A stretch of 64,000 bases of DNA from Nemophila menziesii (lineage: Eukaryota; Streptophyta; Magnoliopsida; Boraginales; Hydrophyllaceae). Numbering within the stretch: position 1 is the first letter of the stretch; each line of letters opens with the position of its first letter. The position numbers and the translations under genes were made by a program. This document shows, piece after piece, positions 57,528 to 64,000 of the stretch. The notes below the pieces were generated by a model. That model was not told the origin of the DNA. It worked only from the letters and a program-made list of their open reading frames with translations, and made no database searches. Where the stretch lies: assembly GCA_029959085.1 (NCBI GenBank), contig JARWIR010000008.1:22058001-22122000 (forward strand), given 5' to 3'.

Positions 57528-59787
57528 CATACATATCTACAAACATCCCAGTTGTATTCTCGAACCCATGAATAAGAAATATCTTCATTTTCATCGTACA
57601 TATCCTTTGACAGCTGTCACACATTACAAAACAAATAAGGTAAAAAAAAAAACTTTGAATTAAATTTTACTTTCTCTACCTCGTTAGGATTTGGCACCAT
57701 ATAACCTAAAAACTTGCCAGATTTAGCATCTGAACCTGTAGCTGTGAAGCTTTTCATAATTGCCTGCAATAGTAATAATAAATATCAAAATTATTTTAGC
57801 TTATTTTTACGATTTTTGATTAATTATTGTAAAAATAATTACCTGAGATTCACAAGCATCACGAACATTATTTGCTAATTTACCATAAGTTGTTGAATCA
57901 GCAGTAGGAGCACCATCAAAAGTTGCAATAACAAATTGTTCCTTGTACCTGGTAAATAAAAGTAAAATATTTAATAAATGAAATTAATAAATAAATGGGG
58001 AAAAATTGAAAAATTACCGATCAAAATCAGGAATGAGTGGTAAAATTTCGACAGGTTCTAATTTACGATTAGTTGCGTGAACAGGTAGTTTTTTACAAGC
58101 CTCGAATGAAGCTTGAATTTCCTGAATCTGTCTTTTTCTGAAACAAAATATAAAAAGGTGAAAAAGTGTAATTATTTGAAAAAGAAAGGACTTAATTACA
58201 AAACTTACCTACTATTCTCCACGAATGTACGTCCTCCTCGTGCTTCTCGTAGCTCTTTCGCTTGTTTTTCAGTTAAAGACTGTAAAAAGGTAACAAAATT
58301 CAGACACGTGTCACAATTTAGTTTACGAATGGACATAATAATTAATTATTAATTATTAATCAAACCTGTTTTGCAGATTCTACACTTAGAGGAGAAATAT
58401 ACTGTGTTTTAACAAGCCAAGACATGCCTATATCTTCGGGTCTTTCTTTTCTTTTAATACCATCTTTTTTTATCGGAGTTATAGCATCATCATCTCGTAA
58501 TAACTCCTCATCTTCTGGATCTAGTGGTAATTTTTTACCCTTTGGAGGACTAGTTTTACAATTCAAAAGAAACTAAATCAGAAAAACTTCGAATTAACAC
58601 AAAAAAAATGAGTTTTTAATACATACTTGTAGACACTAAGATCAAGTAAGTCTAATGGTATTCCCAAATCTGGCTCAACGTATAATTGAGGCTTATGCAT
58701 CTTCTCCAATGATGTAATTGCATATTTCGTAAATCTGTTACATTTAATAGTTAATTAAATTAACATTTTTACATAAAATAAATAAGAAAAGATTAAATTT
58801 TTTAAATATGTATACCTGTCTTTGTCTCTTCTTAAACTTAAAAGCTTTGGTTGTGCAGTTGGATCAGGTAATTCATTGCGAAATCTTTAAACAGCAAAAT
58901 AAATGAGGAAAGTTATATTAATAGAAAGAGTATGAAAGTTATGAAAGTAATACTCACTTTAACTTGCAAAGAAAAGTGGTGGGTTTTTTTAAGCGATTTT
59001 CGATTCTTTCACCACTTAACAAATGAGTATTTCTTTTATCACCTATTTGTGAACCAGTGACTGAACCGTGAGCTTTAATTCCTGATGATAAATGTTGGGT
59101 TTTTTGAAGTACTTTGTTTTGTGAATCTTTTAAGTGTTGTTTATGTTGTTGTTTCTCAAATTCTCTCTTCTTTCTTATTCTTCTCTCTTCTTCTGTCTCA
59201 GCCCTACCTGGTGGTCCGTTTGACTTTTTTACTGGCGGCACTGGTGGTGGTTTACGCTGTTTAGATGAAGCTCCTTCATCTTTGACTTCCCTGGATTTGA
59301 TCTTATCGGGTGTGATTTTAGTGTCTTTAGGAGCGGATGAAGGAGGGGGTGGTGGTGATGAAGGTGGAGGAGGAGGTGGTGGTGGAACTACGGAATTAGG
59401 TGGAGGGTTTAGTGGAGGAGGAGGTGGTGGTGGAGGTTGTTGGTGGTGGTGATTGAATTGTGAATATTGTTGAGATGGGTAATACATTGGAGGAGCTGGT
59501 GGTTGCATTGAAGGTGGTGGTGGTGGTGGATATGAAGAATCTGGTGGTGGTGGTGGTGGAGGAGCATATTGTGGTTGATGATTAGGAAGTGGTGGAGGCC
59601 TTTGATTTCTTGAAGCAGGGTTATAATGCTGATAATTTGAACCATCGTTGCCATTATATCCCCAATTTTGAGGATATGGATTACCTTGTCCGGAATTTGG
59701 TGGTGGTGGACGTGGAGGCTGATTTGGTAATGGTGGTGGAGCAAAGTTGGACTGAGGCGGTGGAGGGAATGGCCTGTAAGAAGCCAT
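56974..59787 (-). CDS. ELF7: PAF1 homologue ELF7, RNA polymerase II-associated PAF1 complex subunit, 12 exons, 655 aa
   Basis: Exons in coding order: 59787-58958, 58884-58816, 58734-58627, 58549-58366, 58279-58209, 58137-58018, 57948-57843, 57763-57680, 57613-57545, 57454-57383, 57312-57169, 57084-56974. The sum is 1968 nt, all GT-AG, no stops. Residues 1-160 are a Pro-rich disordered region; a charged segment follows. The PAF1 domain starts near 270 (FLCKLKFRNELPDP) and continues ITSLEKMHKPQLYVEPDLG, DPEDEELLRDDDAITPIKK, MSWLVKTQYISPL, PVEILPLIPDFDRY and SYSWVREYNWDV. The tail is acidic (LDQYSEGDDYESENE). PAF1 acts in the nucleus in transcription elongation and in H2B ubiquitination and H3K4 methylation; in Arabidopsis ELF7 is needed for FLC expression. 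At 655 aa it is somewhat longer than Arabidopsis ELF7, owing to the Pro-rich N-terminus. Confidence 0.95.
57494..57530. repeat. (GT)n(TA)n microsatellite in an ELF7 intron
   Basis: Compound dinucleotide repeat in the intron between exons 9 and 10, about 15 bp inside the donor side (minus strand). Confidence 0.9.
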
Positions 59788-60350
59788 GACCCCTAATCTT
59801 CAAGCTATAATAACACAATTCTGATAATATCAAACACAGTAAAACCCTAATTGAAAGCAATTAACACCTCCTTATTGATGCTATCTGGTAATCTCTTCTT
59901 AACTGTACATCGATGAGTCTGTGCATGAAAAGCAAAAGCTAGGGGTTTAATAACGATGCAATATTGATAAACAGAAGAAAATTTGCAGTAAAATTACCTC
60001 TTTGTAGCTGAAGAAAATTGAACCCTAAGCGCCACCAAAATCAAACGTTCGAGCTAATTTTCCATAGAATCTAAGCTGCAAGGTGAAAATTCACGAGCTT
60101 TGAGACGATTACGGACTCAAAAAAACCCTAGGAGAGAGAGAATTACCTTGAAGAAAGATCGAGTTTTTTAATCAATTTAATGAATTAAGGGAGAAGAAGA
60201 AACCTTTGGCGAATTTGAATATATATGTGTATATGTGTGTATAAATAGATAGAAGAGAAAGGAATGGGTTTTTTTGGAGTGGGTTGATCGGAGGAGATGG
60301 TCGGAGGGGTAGACAGATGATTATATATATATAGGAGTGTTTAGTATACA
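59788..60350 (-). promoter_or_regulatory. ELF7 5' UTR and promoter region
   Basis: Upstream of the start codon on the minus strand, donor-like AAG|GTAATT at about 60148 and AGAG|GTAATTTT near 59999 suggest one or two introns in the 5' UTR. A TATA-like tatatatataat lies at about 60322-60338. Long GA/CT-rich leader sequence is present. No transcript supports the exact layout. Confidence 0.4.
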
Positions 60351-61690
60351 GTGAATCTGAGCACATGAGGGTCTCTTTTGCTACGTATGTTAAACAAACG
60401 GTTGTATTGTTGACTACTAGAGCTACAAACTTGTCCGAATTTGAAATTACCAAAAAGAGAAAACAATAATTTCTTTTTATTTTGTTAATTTTTGTTTTTA
60501 TTTTTCATTTTATTACCAAATATAGATAAATGTTGTAAAATTAGTTTACAATAATCTAATTCTTCATTACCTTCAAACGTGATCCAGATTGTGTTGCGAA
60601 GGACGAATAAACGACCAAAGGATCAAAGAAATGGTGAATCAATGGAGGATGATTTGAGCATTCGTGATGGTAAATTTCAGTCTTTTATTGGAGAAGACAA
60701 TTCTAGTTGGTTAAGCATGCTCGCCGGAGAAGAAGACGCAGTGTGTTTGACTATGTTCACCATCACTATCTCTGGATATCCTATTTCATTTTCCAAGACT
60801 GGAAAAAAGAACTGTGGTTAGCTTATTTTGACATGGTTGTTGCTCTGGGGAGTTCAAATTCTGCTTTATCTCTGTGATTTTGCATTTGATCGTCAACTTG
60901 TTGTAGTTTTGATTTGATTTACTTGTATTAATGGTTTGTGTTCGTGAAAAAAGATCGGCAATTCATTAAGTAGAGTTTATATCAATTTATTAGATCCCCC
61001 TGAGTTGACAAAACAGTTCTACTGAGAGAAAGTTGGAGAAGATCAAGATGCAATTAATTACATATCATATGTGAAAGTTGGGACAATAATGCATCGTATA
61101 AAATTGTTGTAAGAATGATCATCCTTCTCTCTAGATTCTCTCTCAATGGTTGGTATGGTTTTGAATTTTTCCTCCTCACTGTGAACCACCTCCACCACCA
61201 CTAAGCGCTATCATCCCTCCTGCGCCAGCCACTCTCTTCCCACTCGGAGTTTCATCCTTTTTCCTTTCTTTTATTTTTCTTTTTTTCCTTCCGGATTAGC
61301 CATATCTTTGGTTCTTTCCTTTTTTGGTTTCTTTTCCTTTACAAGCAAGGGCTGACTTTGATGCAATCATAGAGTATTAATGACTTCCACTACTGATTCT
61401 CTATGTTTTGACCTTACGCACCTGCTTTTTCCTTTTCTTTTGTCTCTTCCGGTCTCATTTTTTGCTTTTAATGTCAAAACCATATCTATTTCGGATTGAT
61501 AAAACCTTTACTCTAATATTCTTCACCAATCTCTCGATTTCCTTCATGTTTTCTTTTCTCTTTCTTTCAGCCTCTTTTGATTTCTCATTCATTTTTCAAC
61601 CGATTTTTGTCATTATTTTTTGTTATTTTTCTTTTTGGATCTCTCTCTTACGGCTTCAAAGAAAAAATATTTTGCTCAAGCAAAAAAATT
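60351..61690. other. Intergenic; possible LINE 5' UTR at its right end
   Basis: An open stretch at 60579-60821 has no recognisable domain. From about 61120 to 61690 the sequence is pyrimidine-rich (ttctctctagattctctctc and long T/C tracts), the kind of leader seen before plant LINE ORF1, and it directly precedes the LINE below. Confidence 0.35.
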
Positions 61691-64000
61691 GAAAAAATGA
61701 TTTAATATGTTTGGGCTTCGCTTATTGTGGTGGTAAGTAATAATTTTGCGGAAAATGTTGAGGCATCAGATAGCAAAAGGGATTCATCTTTTGGTAAATT
61801 AGTGGCTGGAAAATTGCTTTCTTCTGTGTTTGATAAATGTATTAAAGAGGCAAGTAATGTTATTGTGGTTAATTCAACTGATAAAAATGTAATGTGTCAT
61901 GAGCTTAACAAGAATGAGAGTCTGCTTGTTGGGTTTCAAGAAGTATAGGGAGGAAAAGTCCATGATTTGGTATTGAAATCTCTTAAGAGATGCCTCACTA
62001 ATATGGGAGTGTAACTACACCTTAGATGCAGGGAAAGTGGTTGATTCCCCCCAATAGTTGCAAGTACCTCTATAAGGGGTTACATTTTTAGGTAATGAAT
62101 TTGGAGAAGGAATTAGTAAAACAAAAGATCCTTTTCTCAAAAATAATAATATTGTAGAGAAAGAGCAAGAACAAGGAGCCCTACTAGTTTGGTCTAGACT
62201 TTTTGATAACTCGGTCAAAGAAGACTTGAAACTTAACTTCTTCCCTTCTCAAATGATCAATGTAATATAGTTGTTAAGCCAACAAAGATGATCAAGAAAG
62301 AAGGAGAAGAGATTTGGAAAACTGTCTAGTAGGACAACTTTTTGCGGAGGCTCCTACATTTTATATGATTACAAACATGGTCAATTTTCAATGGAATGAG
62401 ATGGGTAAAGTGGAAAAGTCAACAGACTCAAACATCTTCTTACTCAAATTCCAGAATAAAAATACTTGTGGTAAAGGTTTTGATCAAGTATGGCATATTG
62501 GGGGGAGAACAATGGTCTTGAGAAGATGGGAACCTAACATGATTATTGAAAAAATTGATATCAATAAAATACCTCTATGAATAAAGCTTAAAAAAGTCTA
62601 TTTACAACTTTGGACTAAATAATGTTTGAGTTATATATGTAGTGCATTTGGAGTTCCAATTCAAATGGATCTAATCACTAGCTCAAGATATAGACTTAAC
62701 TTTGCTAGAGTTTGTGTTGAAGTGTATATCTCTAAAGAAATAGTGCATGAAATTCATGTGGACCTTGGAGAGGATGGTCAACATGTAGTAGAAGTCAACT
62801 ATGAGTGGCTCACACCTAATTGTACTCAATGTGAAGCTCTGGGTCATAACATTGATAAATTCCATAAGGCAAAACGGAAACCAAAACAAGTTTTGAGGCA
62901 AAAAAATACTGAGAAAAAAGATGATAAAAAAAGAAGAAATAAATAAAGAGTGCATGGGAGTGAAAGAAAAGAAGCAAGTCAGGGATTTGAGCCCTATAAG
63001 CCAGCCTAATGGTTCAAATGAGATAGGTATTTCTAGTTTCATTGCACTAATACTTTTATTGCTTTGGGAATGGTTTACGAGAATTTGGAAAAGGCTTTTA
63101 GTTCTTTCATGAGCTCAACAAAAGGATTGTAGGAAGTTTAAGCACCACCTTTATGATTATATCAACATGAACATTAGGGGTTTGAAAAAACCCAACAAAC
63201 AAAGGAGGTGGCTAATTTTGTTAACAATAAAAAGGTTGATATTATTAGAATTATATAGACCAAAATGATTATAGATAAATATGAATAGTTCAAGAATTAC
63301 TTAATCGATTGGGGATCAATCACAAAACATGATAATGACAGTAGAGGAAGGATATGCATCAGATGGAGGAAGGAAGCAGTTGACTTGCATAGCAAAGTCT
63401 GATCAAGCCATTATTTGTTATGTAACTTATCTAAATAAAGACTAGAAATTCTATATAACTATTGTGTATGTTGATAAAGATATTGATATTAGAAAACACT
63501 TATGGGAAGACTTGAAGAAATGTAAATTAATTATGGGAGATAATGCTTGGGCATGGAGTAGGGACTTCAATGAATTACTAAGGTGTGATGAGAGAAAAGG
63601 AAGTAACATATTGCCTAATAGTGCGACCGATTCTAAGAAAGTATAGGGAATAATTATATGTATGAACATCTAAGTTTTGGTTGCTTTCGCACATGGACTA
63701 ATAGAAAATACTTGGCTTTGTTTCCAACACGATTGACAGAGTATTGGTATAAGAAATTTAGTTCAAAAGTTGAAGTCCCAACTTAAGGTGTTTCAGATCA
63801 CACCCTTGTGATAATTACAATACAAGGTAACAAAAATAATAAAATCAACATCTTTCAAGTTCTATAATATTTGGGTTCAACATAAAGAGTCTCTACATGT
63901 GGTTCAATAAGCATGGAAAATTGATAGTGAAGGATCCCTCACGTTTAGACTTATCCACAGACTAAAAGAGGTTTAAAAGAAGCTTCCAGAATTTAATAAG
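61691..64000 (+). pseudogene. L1-type LINE, ORF1 and start of ORF2, running off the window
   Basis: ORF1 pieces: 61727-61948; 62314-62580, with FQWNEMGKVE, FQNKNTCGKGFDQVW and RRWEPNM (DUF4283-like); then 62626-62946 with YRLNFARVCVEVYI and a knuckle PNCTQCEALGHNIDKF whose last Cys is Phe. ORF2 starts near 63170 with MNIRGLKKPNKQ, then WSRDFNELLRCDERKG at 63552-63600 (catalytic G-D-F-N altered to S-R-D-F-N), and CFRTWTNRK and GVSDHTLVIITIQ up to about 63830. Stops in every piece show it is dead. The RT should lie beyond 64000. Confidence 0.78.

Noticed and set aside
59114..59789. Gly-, His- and Cys-rich open frames on the other strand and in other frames
   Set aside because: They are shadows of the Pro-rich first exon of ELF7.

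Overview
This is an intron-rich, AT-rich nuclear window from a flowering plant, most likely a eudicot. It holds four supportable host genes in a dense bed of nested, mostly dead transposable elements. Plant origin is shown by the PAF1/ELF7 gene with GT-AG introns, by Ty1/copia and Ty3/gypsy elements primed by tRNA-iMet or tRNA-Asp, by plant L1-type LINEs, a tRNA-derived SINE, and TRIM, Stowaway, CACTA, hAT and Mutator-like elements.

Layout. 1-5.5 kb: LTRs of one Ty3/gypsy family in both orientations plus older internal remnants. 5.5-9.8 kb: a SINE with target-site duplications, a GC-rich repeat patch and a long (TA)n tract. 9.8-12.3 kb: an hAT end joined to a decayed LINE, then a 181-bp MITE with a perfect 9-bp duplication. 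12.6-14.4 kb: a 1.8-kb Mutator-like element carrying a 32-bp minisatellite. 14.4-19.4 kb: decayed retroelement coding, an almost pristine 296-bp TRIM and a gypsy protease relic. 19.4-22.4 kb: a LINE with an internal deletion. 23.4-25.1 kb: a CACTA MITE and a 980-bp fold-back Mutator-like element. 26.2-29.2 kb: a truncated gypsy element abutting a copia 3' end. 30.0-36.2 kb: a triple nest, with a Stowaway and a nearly full copia element both inside one MITE.

Genes. 37.5-39.2 kb (minus): PB1-domain gene A, 8 exons, 317 aa, with a C-terminal membrane segment. 49.5-50.8 kb (minus): diverged paralogue gene B, 7 exons, 221 aa, without the membrane segment. Between them lies a LINE fragment and then one LINE inserted antisense in another. 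53.3-55.0 kb (plus): a 4-exon, 427-aa unidentified gene with a perfect D-box-like motif and repeated SPPK-type motifs. 57.0-59.8 kb (minus): a 12-exon, 655-aa ELF7 orthologue (PAF1 subunit of the RNA polymerase II-associated PAF1 complex). A further LINE runs off the right edge.

All exon models were assembled by eye from reading frame and GT-AG sites. Summed coding lengths are exact multiples of three with no internal stops, but no transcript was available. Family-level calls rest on motif recognition, not on searches. The PB1 pair is the best candidate for something under-described. The mobile elements are notable because many insertion boundaries can be read exactly.
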